From positions 62,001 through 126,000 of the forward strand of contig NZ_JAFEJU010000002.1 of assembly GCF_018555455.1 (NCBI RefSeq): DNA of 64,000 nt. The letters are read 5' to 3'. Made by a program: the position numbers and the translations under genes. The notes beneath the pieces are model-generated. The model did no database searches. It saw only the letters and a program-made list of their open reading frames with translations, and was not told the DNA's origin. Below, piece after piece: positions 25,413 through 34,603 of the stretch; the stretch's first letter is position 1, and every line of letters starts with the position of its first letter. Source of the stretch: Bifidobacterium colobi. Lineage in GTDB: Bacteria > Actinomycetota > Actinomycetes > Actinomycetales > Bifidobacteriaceae.

Positions 25413-27254
25413 TCAGTGCTTGCCGTTATAGATTTCGCTGTCGATTACGTCAGCGAACACGCGGTTCACCGCTGGACGCACCACTTTCAGCGACGGCGTC
25501 AGGCACTTGTTCTCCTGCGTGAACTGCGTATCCAGCACCGCGAACTTACGCACGGATTCCGCGCGGGAAACCGTGGCGTTCGCCTTATCCACATACTGCT
25601 GAATCTCCTCACGCACGGCGGCATTCACAGCTAGGCGATCCACCGGCGTATCGGCGGACAGGCCATGAGCCGGCAGCCAAGCCGCCAGTGCTTCCGGGTC
25701 AAGCGTCACCAACGCGCCGATGAACGGACGGCGATCGCCCACCACTACGCAATGCTCCACAATCGGGCACTTGGCAATCTCCTCTTCCAGCGGAATCGGG
25801 GAGACGTTCTTGCCGCCTGCGGTAATGATGATGTCCTTGATACGGCCGGTGATGATAATACGGCCGGCATCATCAATCTCCGCCAAATCGCCAGTCCTGA
25901 GCCATCCGTCGGCAGTGAACGCCTCGGCAGTCTTCTCCGGCAGATTGTGGTAGCCGCGGAACACATTCGGCCCCTTGACCTGCAGCTCGCCCTCATCGGA
26001 AATACGAATCGAGGAACCCGGAGCCGGCTGGCCAACCGTGCCGATCACATTGTCGGTCACACGCGTGGCGGCGAACGGAGCCGCGGTTTCGGTCATGCCG
26101 TACCCCTGAATCATCGGTAGACCAATGCCGTTGTAGAAGTGCGCCAGATCCAAGGAGAGCGGCGCGCCGCCACAAGCCACGTACTTGATCTTCGGGCCCA
26201 AAGCGCCACGAACCGTGCGGTACACCAGCGTCTCATACTTGGCATGCTCGGCGATTTCGGCCAGTGTATGCTTCTCTCCGGCCTGTTCCTTACGGCTCCA
26301 CACGCGAGCGGCTTCGGCGGCCTTGAGGAACAAGCGGCCCTTCCAACCGGTGCCGGCCTTACGCGATGCGGCGTTGTACACCTTCTCGAACACACGCGGC
26401 ACGCCAAGCAGATATGTCGGTTCGAAGGAACGCAGGTCGGGAAGCAGGGACTTGGTGTCCGGCAGGTAGCCAACCACGCCATCATCGGAGGCGATGGAAG
26501 CGTACTGGATGAAGCGTGCGAAGCAGTGGGCGAGCGGCAGGAACAGCAGCAGACGCGGATGATCGTCGAGAATCACCTCATGCAGTGCCTGGGAAGCCGC
26601 AATCGTAATGGAAACGAAGTTCTTATGCGTCAGCTCCGCACCCTTCGGGTTGCCGGTGGAACCGGACGTGTACACAATGGTGGCCAGATCATCGATATGC
26701 ACCGAAGCCACACGTTCCTCAAACTCTTCATCGGACACGGTGACGCCCAAGCCTTCGAGCGCGCCAAGCGCATTGCCGTCGAACATCAGAATCTGACGCA
26801 ACGTGGGGCAGTGATCCTTCACGGAATCAAGACGGTCGAAGCGCTCGCGATTGTCGGCCACGGCGAGCTTGACTTCGGAGTCATTCATAATGCGCTGGGC
26901 TTGGGAGGCGGAATCGGTGTCGTAGATCGGCACGCTTACCGCGCCCACGGCGGCCAGCGCGAAGTCGAGGATGCCCCATTCCAGACGGGTGGAGGAGAAG
27001 ATGGTCACGGCATCGCCCTTATTGATGCCGAGGGCAATCAGGCCTTTGGCGGCGGAGATCACCCGCTTGTGGAATTCCCCGGTGGTCACATTCTGCCAGC
27101 GGCCGGGGCCGAGCTTCTTGGCGGCGATTACCGTATCCTCGCCGGTGCGAAGGATTCGGTTTGTAAGCAAGGAGTAGATGGTTTGATCGTTGCGCAGCTC
27201 GATGGAGGAGCCGGGAGTGGTGTATTCGGTGAGCATTGGTGCCTGTTCTTTCAT
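25413..27254 (-). CDS. Long-chain acyl-CoA synthetase (AMP-binding)
   Basis: An ANL-superfamily enzyme of about 613 aa that activates fatty acids as acyl-AMP and then acyl-CoA. The P-loop is YTSGSTGNPKGAELTH. Later motifs are QGYGMTETAAP, GWLRTGDLAEIDDAGR and IKDIIITAGGKNVSP, the hinge region. It resembles FadD15-type proteins of actinobacteria. Bifidobacteria have no complete beta-oxidation, so it probably supports lipid remodelling or exogenous fatty-acid use; that is inference. Start is uncertain: ATG at 27254 or 27236; the frame is open to 27359 but without similarity or a ribosome site. Confidence 0.9.
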   Translation of the reverse strand: MKEQAPMLTEYTTPGSSIELRNDQTIYSLLTNRILRTGEDTVIAAKKLGPGRWQNVTTGEFHKRVISAAKGLIALGINKGDAVTIFSSTRLEWGILDFALAAVGAVSVPIYDTDSASQAQRIMNDSEVKLAVADNRERFDRLDSVKDHCPTLRQILMFDGNALGALEGLGVTVSDEEFEERVASVHIDDLATIVYTSGSTGNPKGAELTHKNFVSITIAASQALHEVILDDHPRLLLFLPLAHCFARFIQYASIASDDGVVGYLPDTKSLLPDLRSFEPTYLLGVPRVFEKVYNAASRKAGTGWKGRLFLKAAEAARVWSRKEQAGEKHTLAEIAEHAKYETLVYRTVRGALGPKIKYVACGGAPLSLDLAHFYNGIGLPMIQGYGMTETAAPFAATRVTDNVIGTVGQPAPGSSIRISDEGELQVKGPNVFRGYHNLPEKTAEAFTADGWLRTGDLAEIDDAGRIIITGRIKDIIITAGGKNVSPIPLEEEIAKCPIVEHCVVVGDRRPFIGALVTLDPEALAAWLPAHGLSADTPVDRLAVNAAVREEIQQYVDKANATVSRAESVRKFAVLDTQFTQENKCLTPSLKVVRPAVNRVFADVIDSEIYNGKH

Positions 27255-27869
27255 GCCGCGCCGGTGTGCTCGGCGTGCTGCTAAGTCTTGGATTGTGGGT
27301 GGGTGCAGCTGAGCCGCAACTCGGCAGCACCGTGAGCGAGAAAGCCAATGCATTGACATTTCTTGCCATTCTGTTAGCTGAGGTTACGCTGGCGTAGCGT
27401 ACGGCGCGTTGTGCCCGGCGGAAAAGTCGTGCTCGCCCTTTTGTGGATTGCCTACAAGCTGCCGTGGTTACCGGTATGCAGCTGTGTTGCTACTACCGCT
27501 GTGTTGCTGTGCGCAACTGGGGGGATGCTATTCCAGTGCCAGTAGCACAGACGATTCGTCTGGGCGACAAAATCGAGCAAAGGCGAAAATTTTCGCGCCG
27601 AAACAACAACGACACAGCGCGTGAAAAGCCACGAAACGATAACGAATCAACAACGCAATGATAACAATGGAGCCATTTTCAGGCAGTGTTCGTAACGGTT
27701 CTACAACGATTCGCGCGTGTGATAGTTTTTGAGCGTTTTTGCGCAAAAAAGGGCATAACATACCATTCGGCAATCGGTGATAGCGCAAACATTACCGATA
27801 AAGCAAAACAAAGCAAACAATTGTGAACGCATATGCACGTTCAAACAGACGTAAAAGAGAGGAAGCATT
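27255..27869. other. Intergenic region between acyl-CoA ligase and GPH symporter
   Basis: About 600 nt between divergent genes. The short reading frames present show no recognisable protein and no ribosome sites. The right half is AT-richer than average and must hold the promoters for both genes. No operator palindrome comparable to those at 11421 or 21088 was seen. Confidence 0.5.
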
Positions 27870-29324
27870 ATGTCTGTTGCTTTGACTGGTCAGGTGTCAA
27901 CCGCCGCCGGTAGGGCGAAAGAATTCGAAGCCGAGGAGCCTTTCGGCGGCACGCTGCCGCTCAAGGAGAAGGTCTCCTACCTGAGCACCGATATGGCAGG
28001 CAACCTGCTGTACTCCTCACTCGGCACCTACATCATGTTCTTCTACACCGATGTGTTCGGCATCACCGCAGCCGCCGCAGGCTGGATTCTGCTGATCGCC
28101 CGCATCGGCGACTGCATCTCCGCTCCGGTGTGGGGCTCCATCGTGGACCACACCAAGACCAAGTGGGGTCAATCCCGCCCGTTCTTCCTGTGGATGGCTG
28201 TGCCGTTCGCCATCACCGTGTTCCTGGCGTTCACCGCACCTGATCTGCCGCCGTTCGGCAAGGTCGTTTACGCCACCATCACCTACATCCTGGCCGCCGG
28301 TCTGGTCTACACCGGCATCCAGACGCCTATCACCGCTATTCTTTCCAACCTCACCCCGGATCCGAACGAGCGCGTGAAGGCCAACACCTTCCGCCTCTCC
28401 GGTGGCCTGTTCGGCACGTTCATCACCGCCGTGTGCACCATTCCGCTGGTCAACTGGGCTGGCAAGGCCATCACCGGTCACACTGACCAGAAGATCGGCT
28501 TCATGTTCACCTTTGCCGTCTACGGCGTCATCGCCGTGGCGCTGCTCTGGTTCGCCTTCCGTAACATCCGCGAACACAACTACGATCCCAAGACCCAGAA
28601 CCCGCTGCCGTTCAAGGAAAGCCTGCACGCCATCAAGGGCAACTGGCCGTGGATCACATTGATCGTCGCCTTCGTGATCTTCTGGATCGCTCAGGAAGAC
28701 CGCATGTCCGTGGCCGTGTACTACGCCAAGTACAACCTGAACAATGAGAACCTGGCCACCGTGCTCAACGGCATGCAGATCCTGGGCCTTGTAACCACCT
28801 TCCTCATTCCTGTCATCTCCAAGCGTTTCGGCAAGGCCGGCAAGACCGACACCATGATCCTCGGCATGGTCATGGCCATCATCGGCCAGCTCCTGCTACT
28901 CACCGCATCCCACAGCTTCGCACTGTTCGTGGTGTTCTGGGCCATCTCCATCCTCGGCGCCGCCATGGCCCTCGCCATGCCGTTCGCCATGCTGGCCGAT
29001 ACCGTTGATTACGGCGAGTGGAAGAACGGCATCCGCGCTGCCGGTCTGCTTTCCGCAGTCGGTGCTTCCTTCTGCATCCAGTTCGGCTCCGGCCTCGGCA
29101 ACCTGATCCCCTCCAAGATCATGGCCGCCGCTGGCTACGTGGCCAATCAGCAGCAGAGCGCCCAAGCGTTGGAAGCCATCCAGTTCTGCTTCATCTGGCT
29201 GCCAATCATCGTGTACGCAATCTGCATCTTCATCATGCTCTTCTACCGTAAGTTCGAGAAGAACGAGCCGATTATCCGCGCTGAGCTGGCCAAGCGTCGC
29301 GCCATCGCCGACGCTGCAGCCTGA
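27870..29324 (+). CDS. GPH-family glycoside/sugar:cation symporter
   Basis: A 484-aa protein with twelve membrane segments, of the glycoside-pentoside-hexuronide family (LacS/MelB type). Visible: LSTDMAGNLLYSSLGTYIMF in helix 1, RIGDCISAPVWGSIVDHTKT, the family loop motif near residue 90, and MLADTVDYGEWKNGIRAAG near 375. The N-terminus (EPFGGTLPLKEKVSYL) is polar; there is no C-terminal EIIA domain, unlike streptococcal LacS. AGAGAGGAAG precedes the ATG. It is monocistronic with its own terminator. The sugar is unknown, with no glycosidase gene beside it. Confidence 0.9.
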   Translation: MSVALTGQVSTAAGRAKEFEAEEPFGGTLPLKEKVSYLSTDMAGNLLYSSLGTYIMFFYTDVFGITAAAAGWILLIARIGDCISAPVWGSIVDHTKTKWGQSRPFFLWMAVPFAITVFLAFTAPDLPPFGKVVYATITYILAAGLVYTGIQTPITAILSNLTPDPNERVKANTFRLSGGLFGTFITAVCTIPLVNWAGKAITGHTDQKIGFMFTFAVYGVIAVALLWFAFRNIREHNYDPKTQNPLPFKESLHAIKGNWPWITLIVAFVIFWIAQEDRMSVAVYYAKYNLNNENLATVLNGMQILGLVTTFLIPVISKRFGKAGKTDTMILGMVMAIIGQLLLLTASHSFALFVVFWAISILGAAMALAMPFAMLADTVDYGEWKNGIRAAGLLSAVGASFCIQFGSGLGNLIPSKIMAAAGYVANQQQSAQALEAIQFCFIWLPIIVYAICIFIMLFYRKFEKNEPIIRAELAKRRAIADAAA

Positions 29325-29396
29325 GCTGATGCCGCCGCACAATAACCGGCGCTAACTTATGCTGATAGCTGTGGAATAAGACGGCGATTGCAGCAG

Positions 29397-29429
29397 AGCG
29401 CAGCCCATCCTAGGATGGACTGCGCTTTT
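29397..29429 (+). terminator. Terminator after the GPH symporter
   Basis: AGCGCAGCCCATCC (29397-29410) pairs with GGATGGACTGCGCT (29413-29426) with one mismatch; TTTT follows. Confidence 0.85.
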
Positions 29430-29524
29430 GTATTTCAGGTCAGTGCGTCAGCTGCACGCGTTTATTCGCGCCATCGCACTCATGCCTGAGCCAAAACAGA
29501 GGATTCAAGAAGAGGAACATCGCA

Positions 29525-31099
29525 ATGAAGAAGACCCGCACGTTCAGTGCCCTTCGCACAGCGCTCACGGCTGCAACCGCCGCCGTGCTCGCCATTTCGC
29601 TCGCCGCATGCTCACAGACCGGTGGCTCCACCACGGCCGGCACCAGCGCATCCGGCGATCAGACCACGTTCACCTACGCCCGCTCCGCAGCCGTGACTTC
29701 GCTCAACCTGTGGACCGAAATCACCTCCAACAACGCGTTTGCCATCGATAAGATCTTCGAACCGCTCGTCAGCTTCGACAAGAACGGCAAGATCATCGAC
29801 TGGCTCGCCAAATCCCACAAGATCTCGGACGATGGCCTGACCTACACCTTCACCCTGCGCGATGGCCTCAAGTTCTCCAATGGCAAGAACGTGACCGCTG
29901 AAGATGCCGTGTTCTCCATCGAACAGCATCAGGCTGAGAAGGATGCCGCCCTGCCGCTCACCGCGGACATCGCATCCGTCACCGCTCCGGACGAGAAGAC
30001 CGTGGAAATCAAGCTCAACAGCCCCTACACCCCGCTGCTCGCCGAGCTGGCCAACTTCTCCAACGGCGTCGTGCCCAAGGACTTCGGCGGCAAGTCCGAG
30101 AAGGACTTCTTCGCCAACCCGGTGGGCACCGGCCCGTTCGTGGTCTCCAAGTGGGATAAGTCCGGCGACCTGACCTTCACCAAGAACGAACACTACTGGC
30201 AGAAGGGCAAGCCCGGCATCACCAAGCTCGTCTACAAGCTGGTGGAAGACGGCACCCAGGCCGTGAACCAGCTCAAGGCCGGTCAGGTGGATGGCATCGA
30301 AGACCCGGCTCTCGAGAATCTTGACGAACTTGAGAACGGCAACGACACCAAGGTGGAAACCGCAGGCAGCTGGGTAACCCACACCTTCTTCTTCAACACC
30401 GCCGATGAGCACTTCTCCGACGTGCATGTGCGCCGCGCACTGGCCTATGCGCTGAACCGCTCCGATGTGACCAAGGCCGTCTCCTTCGGCCACGCCGACA
30501 CCGCCAAGACCGTGCTGCCGAAGGCCATCGAATACAGCACCCAGGATTCCATCAAGCCGGTGGACAATGACCTCGCCAAGGCCAAGGAAGAGCTCGCCCA
30601 GTCCAAGTACCCGAGCGGCTTCGACGCCAAGATCCTGCTCGCATCCGGCAACAACGCCTACTCCCAGGCCGCTCAGCTGCTGCAGTCCGCAGCCGCCAAG
30701 ATCGGCGTGAAGTTGGAGATCGAGTCCGTGGACATCGCCACCTTCCGCTCCCGCTTCAAGGCGTTCGACTACCAGATCATGATCAACTCCGCACAGGCCG
30801 ACTACCCGGATGCCGACTCGATCATCGACTTCCAAGCCGATCCGGATGGCTTCAGCAAGTCCTACTGGACCAGCTACTCCAATCCTGAGGTCACCGACGA
30901 GCTCAAGAAGGCCCAGGTGACCCCGGACGGTGACGAGCGTGCCGCCCTGTACGAGAAGATCCAGCAGACGCTGGCCGACGAAGTGCCGTACATTCCGCTG
31001 TACTCCCCGCAGATCGTCAAGGCCGTGCGCAAGAACGTGACCGGTCTCGAGGTGCTGCCGAACAACTCCGTGCGCTTCCAGGATGTCAAGATCGGCTGA
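29525..31099 (+). CDS. Peptide/nickel-type ABC transporter substrate-binding lipoprotein (OppA/DppA family)
   Basis: A 524-aa family 5 solute-binding protein. The signal peptide ends in the lipobox AISLAAC with Cys29 lipidated. The mature protein has LTYTFTLRDGLKFSNGKNVT near residue 110, the cluster 5 signature region, then NEHYWQKGKPGITKLVYKLV and VRRALAYALNRSDVTKAVSF near 305. AGAAGAGGAAC precedes the ATG. The four genes that follow encode matching permeases and ATPases. Ligand cannot be told from sequence: di- or oligopeptides are likely, nickel or glycans possible. Confidence 0.92.
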   Translation: MKKTRTFSALRTALTAATAAVLAISLAACSQTGGSTTAGTSASGDQTTFTYARSAAVTSLNLWTEITSNNAFAIDKIFEPLVSFDKNGKIIDWLAKSHKISDDGLTYTFTLRDGLKFSNGKNVTAEDAVFSIEQHQAEKDAALPLTADIASVTAPDEKTVEIKLNSPYTPLLAELANFSNGVVPKDFGGKSEKDFFANPVGTGPFVVSKWDKSGDLTFTKNEHYWQKGKPGITKLVYKLVEDGTQAVNQLKAGQVDGIEDPALENLDELENGNDTKVETAGSWVTHTFFFNTADEHFSDVHVRRALAYALNRSDVTKAVSFGHADTAKTVLPKAIEYSTQDSIKPVDNDLAKAKEELAQSKYPSGFDAKILLASGNNAYSQAAQLLQSAAAKIGVKLEIESVDIATFRSRFKAFDYQIMINSAQADYPDADSIIDFQADPDGFSKSYWTSYSNPEVTDELKKAQVTPDGDERAALYEKIQQTLADEVPYIPLYSPQIVKAVRKNVTGLEVLPNNSVRFQDVKIG

Positions 31100-31122
31100 T
31101 TGCTAGCCGTACAATAACCACT

Positions 31123-32112
31123 ATGACTACATCACGACCTGCCGCCTTAGCCAAATGGCTGGGCGGCATTGTCGTTCATATGCTGCTGGTGCTGGTGCTC
31201 GTCACCATCGGTGTGTTCCTAATTGTGCGCATTGTGCCCGGCGACCCGGCGCAAATGGTGCTGGGACTCAAGGCACGGCCTGAACAGATTGCGGACATGC
31301 ATCATCGCCTTGGTCTCGACCAACCCATCGGCCAGCAGTTCATCTCCTTTGTCGGCACGCTGTTCACCACCGGCGACACCGGTCAGTCCATCGCCTACAA
31401 CGTATCCTCAAAAGCACTGGTGCTCAGCAGACTGCCGGTCTCCCTGTGGTTGATTGGCTGCTCGGCCGTGCTGGTGGTGGCCATATCGCTGCCGCTCGCC
31501 ATGGTCGCAGCGCTCCACAAAGGCAGTTGGATTGACCAATTGGTGCGCATTGTGCCCACCATTACCCTTGGTATGCCGGAATTCTGGGTGGGATTGGTGT
31601 TCGTGCTGCTGTTCGCAGTGACGCTCAAAATCTTCCCGGTCGGCGGCATACAGCCCGGCATCGATGGCATGCTCTATTCGATGGCGCTACCGTCATTGAC
31701 CATCGCGCTCGCGCAAACGCCGTTTATCGTACGTTCGCTGCGCACTAGGATTCTGGAAGTGCTGAAATCTGATTATGTAGTGACACTTCGCGCGGCCCAC
31801 CTACCCGAGCGTGTGATTCACCGGCATGTGCTGCGCAACGCGTTGCTGCCGGCACTGCAACTTTATGGCATGAAGATCTCGTTTCTTGTTGGCGGCACTT
31901 TGGTGGTCGAACAGGTATTCGGTCTGCCCGGTGTAGGCTCGCTGCTGTTCAGCGCCATCACCGCCCGAGATTTTCCGCTGATTCAAGCCATTGCCATCTA
32001 CTGTGCGCTTGGCGTGGTGCTGATTTCCGTGATTGTGGAAATCATCGGAGGGCTCATCGACTACCGAGTGCGCGGCGAGCTTGGGTGTGAGCAGGCGGGG
32101 GAAGCGGCATGA
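31123..32112 (+). CDS. ABC transporter permease (DppB/OppB type)
   Basis: A 329-aa membrane protein with six hydrophobic segments and the family N-terminus (MLLVLVLVTIGVFLIVRIVP, then GDPAQMVLG). The EAA-like loop RILEVLKSDYVVTLRAAHLP near residue 220 contacts the ATPases. No ribosome site is seen before the ATG; instead TACAAT at 31110-31115 ends 7 nt upstream, so this gene may be started by its own promoter as a leaderless transcript. It overlaps the next permease by 4 nt. Confidence 0.93.
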   Translation: MTTSRPAALAKWLGGIVVHMLLVLVLVTIGVFLIVRIVPGDPAQMVLGLKARPEQIADMHHRLGLDQPIGQQFISFVGTLFTTGDTGQSIAYNVSSKALVLSRLPVSLWLIGCSAVLVVAISLPLAMVAALHKGSWIDQLVRIVPTITLGMPEFWVGLVFVLLFAVTLKIFPVGGIQPGIDGMLYSMALPSLTIALAQTPFIVRSLRTRILEVLKSDYVVTLRAAHLPERVIHRHVLRNALLPALQLYGMKISFLVGGTLVVEQVFGLPGVGSLLFSAITARDFPLIQAIAIYCALGVVLISVIVEIIGGLIDYRVRGELGCEQAGEAA

Positions 32113-32933
32113 ATCAATTCACCGCAGTGCTGCGTCGTGCACCCCGTACTTTGGTAGCTGGCATTGCGCTGCTTGCCATTATGGTGCTGGCGGTGCTCAT
32201 CATTCCGTTGCTATCTCCATACAATCCCACGGCGGAAGACATTTCCTCGATGTTGCAGCCGCCATCGTTGGCGCATCCGTTCGGCACCGATCAGCTTGGG
32301 CGCGACATGTTAGTGCGCGTGGCTGCGGCTGGCAGGGTCGACTTGGCATTGATGATTGGTGTGGAACTGCTGCCGTTCATCATCGGTACGGCGGCCGGTC
32401 TTATTGCCGGCTACTATGGCGGTTGGCCGAACCGCGCTATCACATTGCTGTCTGATGCGCTGATCGCTTTCCCGTTCTACCTGCTGGTGGCCGTGGTTGC
32501 ATTCGTGACCGGTACGGGAATCACCGGTATTTTCCTGACGTTCCTCATCATGGGCTGGATCATCTTCGCGCGCACGGTCAAAGGTGCCACGGCTTCGCTC
32601 GCAGGCGCGGAATGGGTGGAAAGCGCGCGCGTGATGGGGTTTTCGGATACGTCGATTCTGGTGCATCAGATGCTGCCGAACGTGCTCTCCCAGGCGGTAA
32701 TCGTGTTGGTGAGCGATATGGTGGCGCTGCTCGTGGCGATTGTGACATTAGGCTATCTGGGTCTCGGTGTCACGCCGCCCACCCCAGATTGGGGCACGAT
32801 GATTGCGGGCGGACAGTCGTTCTTGGCCACCCGCTGGTGGGTGTCCACGTTGCCGGGTGCCGCTGTGGTACTGGTCGGCGTTGCGCTGGCCTTGATCGGC
32901 GACGGACTCAACGATGCAAGGCGGCAGGCATGA
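32109..32933 (+). CDS. ABC transporter permease (DppC/OppC type)
   Basis: A 274-aa partner permease with six membrane segments. It has HPFGTDQLGRDMLVRVA near residue 55, the hallmark of DppC/OppC, and the docking loop SLAGAEWVESARVMGFSDTS near 165. It overlaps its neighbours by ATGA on both sides, showing tight translational coupling. Confidence 0.93.
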   Translation: MNQFTAVLRRAPRTLVAGIALLAIMVLAVLIIPLLSPYNPTAEDISSMLQPPSLAHPFGTDQLGRDMLVRVAAAGRVDLALMIGVELLPFIIGTAAGLIAGYYGGWPNRAITLLSDALIAFPFYLLVAVVAFVTGTGITGIFLTFLIMGWIIFARTVKGATASLAGAEWVESARVMGFSDTSILVHQMLPNVLSQAVIVLVSDMVALLVAIVTLGYLGLGVTPPTPDWGTMIAGGQSFLATRWWVSTLPGAAVVLVGVALALIGDGLNDARRQA

Positions 32934-33685
32934 GCGCGATTATCAGTGTTAAGAACCTTGGTATTCACGCTACAGCCAGCGGGCGTGCGCTCGTGGATGG
33001 CATCTCCTTTGACGTGCACCCCGGTGAAACCGTGGGACTGGTCGGCGAATCAGGCTCCGGCAAAAGCCTCACTTTGCGCGCGATTATGGGGCTGCTGCCC
33101 GAAGGCGTGACCCTTACGGATACGGAATCGATTACCGTAGCCGAACAGAAGCGCCTCGCCATGATCTTCCAAGATCCGGTCTCCTCACTCGATCCGTTGA
33201 CCGGAGTGGTCAAACAAGTCGCTGAAGTACTGCGATACAACCAGCACATGAACCGGCATGAAGCGCGAGTCCAAGCTGCTGACCTGCTCATCAGCCTTGG
33301 TCTACCGCAGTCCTTACGTACCGCCGACCGCTATCCCGGGCAGCTGTCCGGCGGACAATGCCAGCGCGTCGGCATCGCCATCGCGCTCGCCACCAAGCCG
33401 AATATCCTGCTATGCGACGAGCCGACCACGGCGTTGGACGTCACCGTACAGCTCCAGATCCTCGATCTGCTTGCCGATTTACGCCAGCGCCTTGGCCTCA
33501 CCATGCTGTTCGTGACCCACAATCTTGGTGTTGCCGCGCACGTGTGTGATCGGCTCATCGTGATGCAGCATGGGCATATCGTGGAAACCGGGCCTACCAC
33601 AGCAGTACTGCATCATCCACAGCAGGAGTACACGCGGCGCCTGGTCAGCGCGATTCTGCCGATTCCAGGAGAACAGCACCGATGA
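32930..33685 (+). CDS. ABC transporter ATP-binding protein (DppD/OppD type)
   Basis: A 251-aa ATPase subunit. Walker A is GESGSGKSLT near residue 40, the signature is LSGGQCQRVGIAIAL near 137, and Walker B is ILLCDEPTTALDV near 157. It is shorter than the usual 320-330 aa DppD and lacks the C-terminal oligopeptide/dipeptide extension with its iron-sulfur site. The frame is open further upstream, but the ATG at 32930 in the ATGA overlap with the permease is clearly the start. Confidence 0.92.
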   Translation: MSAIISVKNLGIHATASGRALVDGISFDVHPGETVGLVGESGSGKSLTLRAIMGLLPEGVTLTDTESITVAEQKRLAMIFQDPVSSLDPLTGVVKQVAEVLRYNQHMNRHEARVQAADLLISLGLPQSLRTADRYPGQLSGGQCQRVGIAIALATKPNILLCDEPTTALDVTVQLQILDLLADLRQRLGLTMLFVTHNLGVAAHVCDRLIVMQHGHIVETGPTTAVLHHPQQEYTRRLVSAILPIPGEQHR

Positions 33686-34497
33686 CACCAACTGCATCAC
33701 CAGCATTGCTTGAACTGCGCGATATCACTGTGCGATATGGCGGGTTTACCGCAGTGGATCATGTGTCGTTCAGTTTGCCGCGTGGTGGAGCGCTCGGCAT
33801 TGTGGGGGAGTCCGGCGCAGGCAAATCCACATTGGCGCGCGTAGCTGCCGGGCTGGTGGCGCCGGCAGGAGGCCAAGTGGTGCTCGACGGCCAGACGCTT
33901 GCACCGATTCGACGCACGCGCGAACAACGCCGACGTATCCAAATGGTGTTTCAGAATCCTGATTCCACGCTCAATCCGAGCCACAGCATCTACCGTATTC
34001 TTTCCGAAGGCATGGTGTTGCATCACACGCTGGAAACCAATGGTGTAAAGCCTTCCCGCGAAGCCATTACCCAGCGATGCCTCGAGCTGCTGCATATGGT
34101 CGGTCTCGGTGAAGATGCGCACGACATATTGCACCGCCATCCGCAGGCATTTTCCGGCGGCCAACGCCAGCGCATCGCCATCGCGCGTGCGCTCGGCGTG
34201 AAGCCGGATGTGCTCATTGCCGACGAACCAACCAGTGCGCTGGACGTCTCCGTGCAGCATGAGATTCTGGACCTGCTGGCGCAAATGCGCCACACCCAAG
34301 GCTTGAGCCTGATGCTCATCACCCATGATTTGGGTGTGGCCAACGCACTGTGCGATTGCATCATGGTGATGCGCGGCGGCACAAGCGTGGTCCAGAAATC
34401 AACAGAGCAGTTTTTCGCCGATCCGGGCCCACAATACGCAAAGGACCTGCTCACCGCAGCCCGCAGCGTCAGCATTGCGCCCAATATGCGCGGATAA
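33682..34497 (+). CDS. ABC transporter ATP-binding protein (DppF/OppF type)
   Basis: A 271-aa ATPase subunit that pairs with the one upstream. Walker A is GESGAGKSTLARVAAG near residue 40, the signature is FSGGQRQRIAIARALG near 156, and Walker B is VLIADEPTSALDVS near 176. It overlaps the previous gene by 4 nt and ends the importer operon. A weak GC stem (34535-34552) followed by CTTTTCC may end transcription. Confidence 0.93.
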   Translation: MTPTASPALLELRDITVRYGGFTAVDHVSFSLPRGGALGIVGESGAGKSTLARVAAGLVAPAGGQVVLDGQTLAPIRRTREQRRRIQMVFQNPDSTLNPSHSIYRILSEGMVLHHTLETNGVKPSREAITQRCLELLHMVGLGEDAHDILHRHPQAFSGGQRQRIAIARALGVKPDVLIADEPTSALDVSVQHEILDLLAQMRHTQGLSLMLITHDLGVANALCDCIMVMRGGTSVVQKSTEQFFADPGPQYAKDLLTAARSVSIAPNMRG

Positions 34498-34603
34498 GCT
34501 GTATACAGGCTTCTGTGACGTATTTCGCTATCGGCGGCACTGGCGTGTGCCGGGCTTTTCCATTACGGTGAAAAGGATTGCGTGACACACATTGAGGGGA
34601 AGC